Source: CALINF01 sp039990395 (lineage in GTDB: Bacteria > Pseudomonadota > Gammaproteobacteria > Pseudomonadales > Halieaceae). Taken from it: DNA of 64,000 nucleotides. The notes under the pieces were generated by a model. It saw only the letters and a program-made list of their open reading frames with translations, did no database searches and was not told where the DNA came from. A program made the position numbers and the translations under genes. The DNA lies in the NCBI GenBank assembly GCA_039990395.1, contig JBDXFZ010000144.1:1-64000 (forward strand). Direction: 5' to 3'. Positions 7,296 through 16,614 of this stretch are shown piece after piece (the first letter of the stretch is position 1; each line of letters opens with the position of its first letter).

Positions 7296-8903
7296 ATGAG
7301 TGCTCTGCCTACTCGAATCAATACACGCGATGCTGGCTTTACCCAGAACCGCGAGCACATGCAGCGGCAAGTTGATGACCTGTGTGAGAAAGTTGCCGCC
7401 ATCAGCCAGGGCGGTGGCGCAAAGTCACAGGAGCGTCATGTCAGCAGAGGTAAGTTATTGCCACGCGACCGCCTGAACGCATTGCTCGACCCGGGCTCAC
7501 CCTTTCTTGAGCTGTCGCAGCTTGCCGCCTACGAGGTATACGACGATGTGGTACCTGGCGCGGGCATAATCACTGGTATCGGCCGGGTCGCCGGCACCGA
7601 ATGCATGATCTTTATTAATGACGCAACGGTAAAGGGCGGTACCTATTACCCGCTAACGGTAAAAAAGCAGGGACGCGCGCAAACAATCGCAGAAGAAAAT
7701 CATCTGCCGTGTTTGTACCTTGTCGATTCGGGCGGCGCTTTTTTGCCACTGCAAGATGAAGTATTTCCAGACCGAGACCACTTCGGGCATGCGTTTTACA
7801 ACGAAGCCAGAATGTCAGCCAAGGGCATTCCTCAGATCGCCGCTGTGTTGGGCTCTTGTACGGCAGGTGGTGCGTATATTCCTGCCATGGCCGATGAATC
7901 GATTATCGTCAAAAATCAGGGCACCATTTTTCTGGGTGGACCACCGCTGGTAAAAGCAGCCACTGGCGAGGTGGTATCGGCCGAGGAGCTTGGCGGCGCG
8001 GATGTGCATTGCAGGACCTCGGGCGTAACAGACCACTACGCCAACAACGACCACCACGCGCTGGAACTGATGCGCAGATCGGTAGGCCGGCTGAATCGTG
8101 TTAAACCTAACTGTTTAGACGTACAACCCACAGTAGAACCGCTGTACCCACCTGAAGATGTATACGGCGTAATCCCTGCAGATACCCGTCAGCCTTACGA
8201 TGTGCGCGAAGTAATTGCCCGCGTTGTTGATGGGTCGGACTTCGACGAGTTCAAAGCCCTGTTCGGAGAGACGCTTGTCTGTGGCTTTGCGCGAATTCAC
8301 GGCTATCCGGTGGGCATCATTGCCAACAACGGGATACTGTTCGGCGAATCTGCAGTTAAAGGCGCTCACTTTGTAGAGCTCTGCGCGCAGCGCAAAATCC
8401 CTCTGGTTTTCCTACAGAACATTACTGGCTTCATGGTAGGCAAACAATACGAGGCGGGTGGCATCGCGCGACACGGCGCCAAGATGGTACACGCTGTAGC
8501 GTGTGCAGCTGTGCCTAAATTCACAGTGGTTATCGGTGGCTCGTACGGCGCGGGCAATTACGCGATGTGTGGTCGAGCTTACGATCCACGCTTTTTGTTT
8601 ATGTGGCCCAACGCCCGCATCTCCGTGATGGGAGCAGAGCAGGCTGCAGGAGTATTGGCCACGGTCAAGCAAGATCAGCTCGCTCGCGAGGGTAAATTAA
8701 TGACTGCCGAAGAAGAGCAGGCGTTTAAGCAACCTACGTTGGATCTCTATGAGAAACAAGGGCACCCCTACTACGCATCCGCCAGGCTATGGGATGACGG
8801 CGTGATCGACCCGGCTGACACCCGCAATGTACTGGGGCTCGCTATTTCTGCGGCCATCAATGCGCCTATCGAAGATTCACGCTTTGGCGTGTTCAGGATG
8901 TAA
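7296..8903 (+). CDS. liuB: Methylcrotonyl-CoA carboxylase, carboxyltransferase (beta) subunit
   Basis: 535 aa. The carboxyltransferase subunit moves carboxyl from biotin to 3-methylcrotonyl-CoA. It has the two crotonase-like halves of the family: RLNALLDPGSPFLELS and YLVDSGGAFLPLQDEVFPD in the first, and GIIANNGILFGESAVKGAHF, NITGFMVG and GSYGAGNYAMCGRAYDPRF in the second. The length is normal. It works with the biotin-bearing subunit at 9708-11702. Only two bases separate it from liuC. Confidence 0.96.
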   Translation: MSALPTRINTRDAGFTQNREHMQRQVDDLCEKVAAISQGGGAKSQERHVSRGKLLPRDRLNALLDPGSPFLELSQLAAYEVYDDVVPGAGIITGIGRVAGTECMIFINDATVKGGTYYPLTVKKQGRAQTIAEENHLPCLYLVDSGGAFLPLQDEVFPDRDHFGHAFYNEARMSAKGIPQIAAVLGSCTAGGAYIPAMADESIIVKNQGTIFLGGPPLVKAATGEVVSAEELGGADVHCRTSGVTDHYANNDHHALELMRRSVGRLNRVKPNCLDVQPTVEPLYPPEDVYGVIPADTRQPYDVREVIARVVDGSDFDEFKALFGETLVCGFARIHGYPVGIIANNGILFGESAVKGAHFVELCAQRKIPLVFLQNITGFMVGKQYEAGGIARHGAKMVHAVACAAVPKFTVVIGGSYGAGNYAMCGRAYDPRFLFMWPNARISVMGAEQAAGVLATVKQDQLAREGKLMTAEEEQAFKQPTLDLYEKQGHPYYASARLWDDGVIDPADTRNVLGLAISAAINAPIEDSRFGVFRM

Positions 8904-8905
8904 TC

Positions 8906-9697
8906 ATGACCGACTCTCATGTCACTTTAGCGATTGATCCCCGAGGCGTAGCGACCGTTACACTCGATCGCCCAGACAAACACAACGCGTTCGATGATGA
9001 AGTCATCGCCGCTCTCAAAGATCGATTTATCGAGCTGGCCGCAGATCACACTGTACGGGTTGTCATATTGGCATCAACCGGCAAAAGCTTCTCGGCGGGC
9101 GCCGACCTCAATTGGATGCGCCGCATGGCGGAATACGATTTTGGGCACAATATGCGCGACGCCGAGCAATTGGCCGGCATGCTCAAGGCGCTGGCCGATC
9201 TTCCTCAGCCAACAATCGCCCGGGTTCAGGGCGCGGCATATGGTGGCGCTGTTGGGCTTGTCAGCTGCTGTGACATAGCGATAGCCGGCGAACGCGCAAG
9301 CTTCTGCCTGTCTGAGGTAAAGATAGGACTCATTCCTGCCACCATCAGCCCCTACGTCATAAAGGCCATGGGTGAGCGCGCTTCGCGGCGCTACTTTATG
9401 ACAGCCGAGCGATTCGACGCAGCACGCGCTGCCGATCTAGGACTAGTGAGTGAGCTAGTCGCGCAAGAGTCACTCGATAGCAAGGTAGAGGAACTGGTTG
9501 ACGCCATACTGGGCAATGGCCCCGAGGCGGTACTGGCGGCCAAGGATCTTGTGCAATCTATTGCCGGGCAAACAATCGATGCAGAGCTAATCGAGGATAC
9601 TTGTGCGCGTATCGCGCATATCCGTGTATCCACGGAAGGTCAGGAAGGACTCAGCGCCTTCTTGAACAAACGTAAACCCAACTGGCAAGACCTGTGA
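8906..9697 (+). CDS. liuC: Methylglutaconyl-CoA hydratase (enoyl-CoA hydratase family)
   Basis: 263 aa crotonase-fold enzyme hydrating 3-methylglutaconyl-CoA to HMG-CoA. The family oxyanion-hole segments are visible: ASTGKSFSAGADLNWMRRMA and VQGAAYGGAVGLVSCCDIAIAGERASFCLSEVKIGLIPA, the latter with the glutamate of SEVKIG. Its position between liuB and liuD fixes the pathway role. Confidence 0.94.
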   Translation: MTDSHVTLAIDPRGVATVTLDRPDKHNAFDDEVIAALKDRFIELAADHTVRVVILASTGKSFSAGADLNWMRRMAEYDFGHNMRDAEQLAGMLKALADLPQPTIARVQGAAYGGAVGLVSCCDIAIAGERASFCLSEVKIGLIPATISPYVIKAMGERASRRYFMTAERFDAARAADLGLVSELVAQESLDSKVEELVDAILGNGPEAVLAAKDLVQSIAGQTIDAELIEDTCARIAHIRVSTEGQEGLSAFLNKRKPNWQDL

Positions 9698-9707
9698 GGT
9701 AACCCTG

Positions 9708-11702
9708 GTGTTTTCGAAGATACTCATAGCCAATCGTGGCGAAATAGCCTGCCGCGTCATTAAGACCGCGCGGCGGATGGGCATTGCGACTGTGGCGGTT
9801 TACTCCGATGCAGACCGCAGCGCATTGCACGTGCAGCTGGCCGACGAGGCTATTCATATCGGCGCTGCGCCGGCCCGCGAATCATACTTACTGGCTGAGC
9901 GTATTCTCGATGCCGCCCGCAGCACTGGCGCGCAGGCTATTCATCCCGGGTACGGGTTTCTGTCGGAAAATGCAGCGTTCGCTGAAGCCTGTATGGCTAA
10001 CGACATCGCGTTTATCGGACCGCCGCCTGCCGCCATCGAATCCATGGGCTCGAAGTCAGCCGCAAAGCAAATCATGGAGGCTGCAAACGTACCACTGGTA
10101 CCGGGTTATCACGGCGAAGATCAAAGCCCCGAGTTGCTGCGTAGTGAAGCAGAAAAAATGGGCTACCCCGTGTTGCTTAAGGCCACGGCCGGTGGCGGCG
10201 GCAAGGGGATGCGACAAGTCTGGTCGGGGGAAGAATTTGATGAGGCATTAGCGGCCGCCAAACGCGAGTCACTTGCAGGCTTTGGTGACGACACGATGCT
10301 GGTTGAAAAATATCTCACTCAGCCCCGCCACGTAGAAGTGCAAGTTTTCTGCGACAGCCACGGCAATTCTGTCTACCTGGCCGAGCGGGATTGTTCGGTG
10401 CAAAGACGACATCAGAAAGTTATTGAAGAAGCGCCCGCCCCCGGCATGACCGACTCCCTGCGACGCGCCATGGGTGAGACAGCGATCAAGGCAGCAGAGG
10501 CGATCGGCTACGTTAGCGCAGGTACTGTCGAATTTTTGCTGGACGCCGATGGCAGCTTCTACTTCATGGAGATGAATACTCGCCTGCAGGTAGAACACCC
10601 CGTAACAGAAATGATTACGCGTCAGGATCTGGTGGAATGGCAGCTGAGAGTTGCAGCTGGCGAGACCTTACCACTGCAGCAGGATGACATACGGATCACA
10701 GGGCATGCTTTTGAAGCGCGGGTGTACGCCGAAGATGCCGACAACGATTTTCTTCCCGTAACGGGAACGCTGCACTATCTAGCGCCGCCCGAAGAGTCTC
10801 AGCACGTGCGTGTAGATACGGGCGTTCGTCAGGGCGACGAGATCAGCGTGTACTACGACCCCATGATTGCAAAACTCATCGTGTGGGATGAATCGCGCGA
10901 ACGCGCACTCGATCGACTCTCTACAGCGCTGTCTGACTACCGGATAGGCGGCACCGTGACCAATCTGGATTTTCTATACAACCTTGCCACCACGGAGGCA
11001 TTTGCAAACGCAGAGCTGGATACCGGCTTTATCGAAAAACATGCCGAATCGATTTTTCACTCACGTGAACAGGATTTGGAGCGAGAATTACCGATAGCCG
11101 CAATCGCCCTACTCCTGCATAAGCAACAGGCTCGTAGCGTTGCAAGCTCAGATCCTTTTTCACCGTGGCAATACCCCACCGGTTGGCGCTTGAATGAACC
11201 TAACCTGCACAAGCTGACGCTAAGTCTGCACCAGCAGGATTATGAGGTCAGTGTGGAGCAATGCAGTGAGGGTTACAGAGTCAGCGCCCAGAACCAGACT
11301 GTACTTATCACTGGCGAGCTCACAGGCGATCAGCTTCGCTTTGATCTCCTGGGGCACCGCCAACACGCGGTGCTGGCAACTACCGATGATGGCTTTACGC
11401 TGTATCTACCCGACGGCGCCTGTCATTTTCACGAGGTGACACCAGACACGGGCGAAAGCACTGCCGCAGATGGCGCGGGCAGTCTGACTGCCCCGATGAA
11501 TGGCACCATCGTTACACTGCTCGTGGAAGCCGGCAACGACGTAGAGGCAGACACCCCATTGCTGGTTATGGAGGCAATGAAAATGGAACACACCATTCGG
11601 GCGCCTGTAGCGGGTACCGTGGACAGTTTCTATTTTCAGCCCGGTGAACTGGTGGACGGTGGCGCCGAATTGCTCAAACTTACGCCAAAGGAGCCTAGCT
11701 AG
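9708..11702 (+). CDS. liuD: Methylcrotonyl-CoA carboxylase, biotin-containing (alpha) subunit
   Basis: 664 aa, GTG start with GAGGT upstream. It begins with the biotin carboxylase module: FSKILIANRGEIACRVI, the ATP-grasp loop KATAGGGGKGMR, and MEMNTRLQVEHPVTEMITRQDLVEWQLRVA. The C-terminus is a biotin carboxyl carrier domain with the acceptor lysine in VMEAMKMEHTIRAP, 35 residues before the usual acidic turn. A less conserved linker (about 460-590) joins the modules. Biotinylation would be done by BirA, encoded upstream. The stop overlaps the liuE start by one base (TAGTG). Confidence 0.96.
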   Translation: MFSKILIANRGEIACRVIKTARRMGIATVAVYSDADRSALHVQLADEAIHIGAAPARESYLLAERILDAARSTGAQAIHPGYGFLSENAAFAEACMANDIAFIGPPPAAIESMGSKSAAKQIMEAANVPLVPGYHGEDQSPELLRSEAEKMGYPVLLKATAGGGGKGMRQVWSGEEFDEALAAAKRESLAGFGDDTMLVEKYLTQPRHVEVQVFCDSHGNSVYLAERDCSVQRRHQKVIEEAPAPGMTDSLRRAMGETAIKAAEAIGYVSAGTVEFLLDADGSFYFMEMNTRLQVEHPVTEMITRQDLVEWQLRVAAGETLPLQQDDIRITGHAFEARVYAEDADNDFLPVTGTLHYLAPPEESQHVRVDTGVRQGDEISVYYDPMIAKLIVWDESRERALDRLSTALSDYRIGGTVTNLDFLYNLATTEAFANAELDTGFIEKHAESIFHSREQDLERELPIAAIALLLHKQQARSVASSDPFSPWQYPTGWRLNEPNLHKLTLSLHQQDYEVSVEQCSEGYRVSAQNQTVLITGELTGDQLRFDLLGHRQHAVLATTDDGFTLYLPDGACHFHEVTPDTGESTAADGAGSLTAPMNGTIVTLLVEAGNDVEADTPLLVMEAMKMEHTIRAPVAGTVDSFYFQPGELVDGGAELLKLTPKEPS

Positions 11703-12598
11703 TGGCAATACCTACCCACGCCAAGATCGTAGAGGTAGGCCCACGCGACGGCCTGCAGAACGAAAAACAGCTCATCCCCCTTGAAACCAAACTCCAGCTT
11801 ATTGATGACCTTGGAGACGCCGGCATCACCGCAATAGAAAGTGGTAGCTTTGTTAACCCCAAGTGGATTCCACAGATGGCCGATAGCGAAGCCGTTTTTC
11901 GCGGACTGAATCGCAAAGCCGGCGTACGCTATACGGCGCTCACCCCAAATCTACAGGGCTTTGAACGCGCCATGGCAGCAGGTGTTAACGAGGTTGCTGT
12001 GTTCGCCGCTGCGTCTGAGGCGTTTTCGCAGAAAAACATCAATTGCAGTATCGCCCAGAGCCTGGAGCGATTCTCTGACGTGATGCAGGCAGCAAAAGAG
12101 AACGACGTGGCCGTTAGAGGCTATGTATCGTGCGTGCTAGGTTGTCCCTATCAGGGGGACGTTGAGCCTGAGTCCGTTGCCATGGTAAGCAAAGCGCTAC
12201 TCGATATGGGTTGCTACGAAATATCGCTGGGCGACACCATCGGTATTGGCACGGCGGGAAACACAACCCGCCTGCTGGAGTTACTGCTACAAGATATCCC
12301 TCCAGAAAAGCTCGCCTTGCACTGCCACGATACCTACGGACAAGCGCTGGCAAATATACTTGTGGGATTACAACACGGCATAGCAACGATCGATGCGTCC
12401 GTATCTGGTTTGGGTGGCTGCCCCTACGCCAAGGGCGCAACCGGGAACGTTGCAACCGAAGACGTTGTCTTTATGCTCAAGGGCATGGGAATCGAAACCG
12501 GCATCGACTTGGACAAGCTCATGGCTGCAGGCAATCGCATATCTGCCGCACTCAGCCGCAGCAACGGCTCTAAGGTAAGCAACGCATTGGCTCACTGA
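11702..12598 (+). CDS. liuE: Hydroxymethylglutaryl-CoA lyase
   Basis: 298 aa, GTG start overlapping the liuD stop. It cleaves HMG-CoA to acetyl-CoA and acetoacetate, ending the leucine pathway. Motifs: KIVEVGPRDGLQNEK (metal and catalytic Arg region), ESGSFVNPKWIPQMAD, GCYEISLGDTIGIGT, HCHDTYGQAL (metal-binding His) and the catalytic cysteine loop SGLGGCPYAKGATGNVATED. Last gene of the liu operon. Confidence 0.96.
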   Translation: MAIPTHAKIVEVGPRDGLQNEKQLIPLETKLQLIDDLGDAGITAIESGSFVNPKWIPQMADSEAVFRGLNRKAGVRYTALTPNLQGFERAMAAGVNEVAVFAAASEAFSQKNINCSIAQSLERFSDVMQAAKENDVAVRGYVSCVLGCPYQGDVEPESVAMVSKALLDMGCYEISLGDTIGIGTAGNTTRLLELLLQDIPPEKLALHCHDTYGQALANILVGLQHGIATIDASVSGLGGCPYAKGATGNVATEDVVFMLKGMGIETGIDLDKLMAAGNRISAALSRSNGSKVSNALAH

Positions 12599-12636
12599 CG
12601 CAAGCCCGAGAGACGCATCCATGCTAAAGTGCGCAA

Positions 12637-12978
12637 ATGTATGACCGCGCTATTACCGAGCTAAGAAACCTTGCCGCGGCGCTCGCCTGCCTGTCTGGCG
12701 CGAGCCAGATTGGCGCCTTGTGGGTGAACACACTAAGTCTCGAATCCGTGCTGCACGCCTTGCTAGGAACCGTCTATCTTTTCATCGGTATCGGGTTGTT
12801 TGGACAGTCCCGCTTCGTTCTTTTTGTCGCCATTACAGTGTGCGGTGCAAACGCGTTTTTCTCACTTGATACCTATTCTTCTGCCTTACTAGGGCTGGCC
12901 AGACTCCTAGCCGATTTTGTGATCGCTATAGCCAGTGCAGCTGTGCTGTGGGCAGTGAGGAATCGCCCCAGCCTATGA
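12637..12978 (+). CDS. Small four-helix membrane protein, unknown
   Basis: 113 aa, almost entirely hydrophobic, with four predicted transmembrane segments (about 8-27, 34-57, 60-80, 84-107). I recognise no family. Its stop overlaps the start of the antiporter gene by ATGA, so the two are probably coupled and the small protein may be an accessory of the transporter. It starts 38 bp after liuE and could be read from the liu promoter. Confidence 0.6.
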   Translation: MYDRAITELRNLAAALACLSGASQIGALWVNTLSLESVLHALLGTVYLFIGIGLFGQSRFVLFVAITVCGANAFFSLDTYSSALLGLARLLADFVIAIASAAVLWAVRNRPSL

Positions 12979-14546
12979 TTGATCCGCTCATTATCGTTAT
13001 CGCACTGCTGTGCGGCATGGTCAGCCGAACAGTTGGTCTGCCCGCTCTAATAGGCTATCTCGCAGCAGGTTTTGTGCTGCATGAAATGAATGTCGATGGC
13101 GGAGATACGCTGCGACACATGTCCGATTTGGGCATTACCCTACTGCTTTTCACGATCGGGCTTAAGCTGCAACCCAAGGACCTACTTAAGCCTAGGATTT
13201 GGGGTACAACACTAATCCACATGACCGCCATGCAGGTGCTGTTCCTCGGCGTACTCTACGTGGCCTCTGTCGCACTTCCCTCAATGGGCCTGACGTTCTC
13301 CGGTATGCTGGTGATCGCGTTCGCCCTCACATTCTCCAGCACCGTGTTTGTGATACAGGTGATGCAGGAGCGCGGGGAGATGGCGTCTCGGCATGCCAAC
13401 CTGGCCATCGGTGTCCTCATCATTCAGGATCTGGCCGCGGTATTGTTTCTCGCTTTTTCAACCGGCAAGATCCCGGAACCGACAGCTCTTTTGCTGTTGG
13501 CCATTTGGCCGCTACGCAAGCCCTTGCTGCGCTTACTCGCCATGGCCGGTCACGGCGAGCTGTTTACGCTCTGCGGACTGGCTCTCGCGCTGGGCAGTAT
13601 GGAGCTGTTTGAGCTCGTTGGCATCAAGGGCGATCTTGGCGCGCTGATTGTGGGCGCCACACTTGCCGGCCACCAGAAGGCCAAGGAGCTTTCGCGCAAC
13701 CTTCTGCAGTTTAAGGATTTATTCCTTGTGGGTTTCTTTTTGTCGATAGGCTTGGATGGCTGGCCTTCTTCACAGATCATTGTGCTGTCGCTGATTCTTG
13801 GGATGCTCGCCCTACTAAAGCCTCTACTTTATTTTCCGTTGTTCACCCTGTTTCACACACCCCCGCGAACCGCTCTTCTGGCATCTGCCACGCTGGCCAA
13901 CTTTAGCGAATTCGGACTCATCGTTATTGCGCTGGCGGCTTCTTCCGGATGGGTAGATCCGCAGTGGAGTGCTGCCATGTCGCTGGTGATCGCGGTCAGC
14001 TTTCTCCTAGCCTCGCCGCTTAACAAGGGCGCACACGACTTTTACAGCAGATTTCGCGGACAACTGCAGCGCTTTGAATCTACAGCAGTGAAAGCGTCTC
14101 ATCCGGATACGAGCGATGTGCGCGTGATAGTACTGGGCATGGGCAACATAGGCACCGGCGCTTATGAGTCTATAGCCACCCAATATGGCCCACAGGTGCT
14201 GGGCGTTGATGATAATGATGTGAAACTGGCTCGACACAAAAGCCAACATCGTCGGGTGGTTGCGGCCGATGCCAGTGATCCTGATTTTTGGCACCGTGTA
14301 GATCTGTCTCAGGTAGAGTTAGTAATGTTGGCGCTCACCAATCATCAGGAGAATATGTTGGTGGTAAAGTTACTGTCACAGCTTGGGTATCAAGGCAAAA
14401 CGGTCGCTGTGGTGCGTTTTAGGGAGGAGGCAGAAGAACTCGAAAAGATGGGCATTTCTGCGTTTAACCTGTATGCGCAGGCAGGAGCAGGCTTTGCAGC
14501 ACATGCAAACGAAACCACACCCAATACTGCTTGGTCGTCTGACTGA
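12975..14546 (+). CDS. Monovalent cation:proton antiporter (CPA2, KefC/YbaL type) with RCK domain
   Basis: About 523 aa from the ATG at 12975, chosen over an upstream in-frame Met because it makes an ATGA overlap with the preceding gene and begins at the first membrane helix (MIDPLIIVIALLCGM). Some twelve membrane segments follow, with the CPA2-like GYLAAGFVLHE, LGITLLLFTIGL and IGVLIIQDLAAV. From about residue 388 there is a TrkA-N/RCK Rossmann domain (VIVLGMGNIGTGAYES, GVDDND). The family exports K+ or Na+ in exchange for H+; the exact ion cannot be read from sequence. Confidence 0.88.
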   Translation: MIDPLIIVIALLCGMVSRTVGLPALIGYLAAGFVLHEMNVDGGDTLRHMSDLGITLLLFTIGLKLQPKDLLKPRIWGTTLIHMTAMQVLFLGVLYVASVALPSMGLTFSGMLVIAFALTFSSTVFVIQVMQERGEMASRHANLAIGVLIIQDLAAVLFLAFSTGKIPEPTALLLLAIWPLRKPLLRLLAMAGHGELFTLCGLALALGSMELFELVGIKGDLGALIVGATLAGHQKAKELSRNLLQFKDLFLVGFFLSIGLDGWPSSQIIVLSLILGMLALLKPLLYFPLFTLFHTPPRTALLASATLANFSEFGLIVIALAASSGWVDPQWSAAMSLVIAVSFLLASPLNKGAHDFYSRFRGQLQRFESTAVKASHPDTSDVRVIVLGMGNIGTGAYESIATQYGPQVLGVDDNDVKLARHKSQHRRVVAADASDPDFWHRVDLSQVELVMLALTNHQENMLVVKLLSQLGYQGKTVAVVRFREEAEELEKMGISAFNLYAQAGAGFAAHANETTPNTAWSSD

Positions 14547-14646
14547 CTCATCGCGCCGAATATGCTCCATCCCGGAGTTTCTTACCCTCACAATAGAGGG
14601 CCGTTTTTGGCTAGTACGGGATTGATGTCAGCGCTATATTGAGCGC

Positions 14647-16074
14647 ATGGAAGATCAAACTGACAAGCAAATACTGAACCCCACTGACACAATCGATTCT
14701 GAAACCTGTCGCCGGGCCCGCATGGCGAGGGATCCTCGTTTTGATGGTGAATTCTTCGTTGGCGTAACGTCTACTGGCATCTACTGCAGACCTATTTGCC
14801 CTGCGCGTCAGCCTGCCGAGCGCAACGTCACCTACTACCGTCATGCGACACAGGCCGCTGAGAACGGCTTCAGACCCTGCCTTCGCTGCCGCCCTGAAAC
14901 TGCACCGAATAGTCCTGCGTGGCTCGGCAGTGCAACTACACTACAGCGAGCACTTGATCTGATTCGCACCGGCGCTCTCAATGGCGACAATAATCTCTCG
15001 CAACTAGCAGACAAGCTGGGTATCGGAGAGCGCTACCTCAGAAAACTCTTTCAACGCGAGCTGGGTGTCTCACCCTTGGCCGTGGCGCAAAACCAGAGAC
15101 TCTTACTCGCGAAGCAACTCCTGCTCGAGACGCAACTACCACTAACAGAAACCGCTTTTGCGGCAGGTTTTGGCAGCGTCCGGCGCTTCAACAGCGCAAT
15201 ACAAAGCGCATTTGGTATGCCCCCCAGTGCGATGCGCAGACGTCGCCAGGCCAGCACACAGCGCGACAGGATTGAGTTAGAACTTCACTATCGACCACCC
15301 TATGACTGGGAGGGGGTGATCGCCGTTTTTATGCGCCATGCGATTGACGGTATCGAGAATGTAACGGAAGATTGCTATCGTCTGCGTTTTGCCATTCAGG
15401 GCATTATCGGTGAGCTGACAGTAACGCCCTTAAGGGGGAAAAACGCACTGGGCTTAACACTGTATCTCGATGAAGTCGTTCATCTGATGCCGATTATCGA
15501 GCGTGTGCGACGCATGTTCGACCTCGATGCCAATCCCAATGCCATAGCCCAGCACCTTTCGCAGGATCCAACTCTGGCAAACCTGCTAAACCAATATCCA
15601 GGCATTCGATCGCCCGTGAAATGGTCGCCAGAGGAATCTGCCATTCGCGCCATTGTGGGACAACAGGTCAGTACGCTTGCGGCCAAAAGCATCTGCACGA
15701 GACTTGCAGAGACAATACAGCCCGATGAGAGCATCCGCACCTTCCCCACCGCCGCCGCCCTTGCCGCTCTGGGCGACTCACACTTTCCTATGCCCGGCAG
15801 GCGGCGTGAAGCGTTGCAGAATCTCCATGCTACGGCGTTCAAAAATGATGAACTGTGTGCCGAGGCATTCGCCGCGGCCAAGGGTATCGGGCCGTGGACA
15901 ACTGCCATGCTGGCTATGCGTGGCTATGGTGACCCCGATGCCTTTCCCGAGACCGACTTGGGTTTATTGCAGGCATGGGAAAAGCTCAATCCTGGTGAAA
16001 AACTAAAACAGGCATGCAAGCGATGGACACCCTGGCGATCCTACGCTGCCAATCTACTGTGGAGAACACTATGA
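14647..16074 (+). CDS. Ada-type regulator fused to 3-methyladenine DNA glycosylase (AdaA-AlkA)
   Basis: 475 aa fusion. Residues 20-90 form the Ada metal/phosphotriester-repair domain with four cysteines in GIYCRPICPARQP and FRPCLRCRPE. Residues 95-190 are an AraC-type helix-turn-helix region (LADKLGIGERYLRKLFQRELG). Residues 205-290 match the AlkA N-terminal domain, and 300-475 the HhH-GPD glycosylase with the catalytic Asp in AFPETDLGLLQAW and hairpin AAKGIGPWTTAM. It should sense alkylated DNA, activate repair genes and excise alkylated bases. The stop overlaps the ogt start (ATGA). Confidence 0.94.
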   Translation: MEDQTDKQILNPTDTIDSETCRRARMARDPRFDGEFFVGVTSTGIYCRPICPARQPAERNVTYYRHATQAAENGFRPCLRCRPETAPNSPAWLGSATTLQRALDLIRTGALNGDNNLSQLADKLGIGERYLRKLFQRELGVSPLAVAQNQRLLLAKQLLLETQLPLTETAFAAGFGSVRRFNSAIQSAFGMPPSAMRRRRQASTQRDRIELELHYRPPYDWEGVIAVFMRHAIDGIENVTEDCYRLRFAIQGIIGELTVTPLRGKNALGLTLYLDEVVHLMPIIERVRRMFDLDANPNAIAQHLSQDPTLANLLNQYPGIRSPVKWSPEESAIRAIVGQQVSTLAAKSICTRLAETIQPDESIRTFPTAAALAALGDSHFPMPGRRREALQNLHATAFKNDELCAEAFAAAKGIGPWTTAMLAMRGYGDPDAFPETDLGLLQAWEKLNPGEKLKQACKRWTPWRSYAANLLWRTL

Positions 16075-16556
16075 CTTTACATGTAGCCTTTATGACTACC
16101 CCCATTGGCACGCTTCAGCTCTACTCAAATGGCGTGGCCCTGACTGCAATTGACTGGCCAGACCAGCAGGTTGTGCCAGAGCATGCCGTGGAGAAGGAAG
16201 ATGATGTACTGCGGGAGACCAAGCGTCAGCTACAGCAATACTTTAACAAAGAGCGTGAGCAGTTTGATATTCCACTCGATGCTGGCGGAACGGAGTTTCA
16301 GAACGCGGTGTGGAACGCATTACGACGCATACCCTACGGCGAGCAATGCTCGTACGGTGAGATCGCTCGTGAAATCAATCGCCCCAAAGCCGTGCGGGCA
16401 GTAGGTGCCGCAAACGGACGCAACCCGATTCCCATAATCGTACCCTGCCATCGAGTGATCGGCAGCAATGGCACATTGACTGGATTTGCCGGGGGACTGG
16501 CGCTTAAACGTGAGCTGCTCGCTCTGGAGGGAGCCCAGAGCGAGCTTTGGGGGTAG
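16071..16556 (+). CDS. ogt: Methylated-DNA-protein cysteine methyltransferase
   Basis: 162 aa from the ATG at 16071, which overlaps the AdaA-AlkA stop by ATGA; an upstream in-frame Met at 16014 lies inside the previous gene and adds unrelated sequence. The acceptor cysteine is in IIVPCHRVIG, preceded by the DNA-reading helix YGEIAREINRPKAVRAVGAANGR. It removes methyl or alkyl groups from O6-guanine and O4-thymine. With the upstream fusion it forms an adaptive response unit in which Ada's own methyltransferase domain is supplied in trans. Confidence 0.96.
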   Translation: MTLHVAFMTTPIGTLQLYSNGVALTAIDWPDQQVVPEHAVEKEDDVLRETKRQLQQYFNKEREQFDIPLDAGGTEFQNAVWNALRRIPYGEQCSYGEIAREINRPKAVRAVGAANGRNPIPIIVPCHRVIGSNGTLTGFAGGLALKRELLALEGAQSELWG

Positions 16557-16575
16557 CTCAAGGCCTGTGATATAC

Positions 16576-16599
16576 CGAGTGGCGGTAATTAGCCACTCG
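16576..16599. terminator. Hairpin between convergent genes
   Basis: A perfect 8-bp stem CGAGTGGC/GCCACTCG with an 8-nt loop lies between ogt (+) and the metallo-hydrolase gene (-), close to both stops. There is no T run on either side, so it may act as a bidirectional or Rho-assisted end or simply protect the 3' ends. Confidence 0.45.
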
Positions 16600-16614
16600 T
16601 AGCAGCGGACGCCG

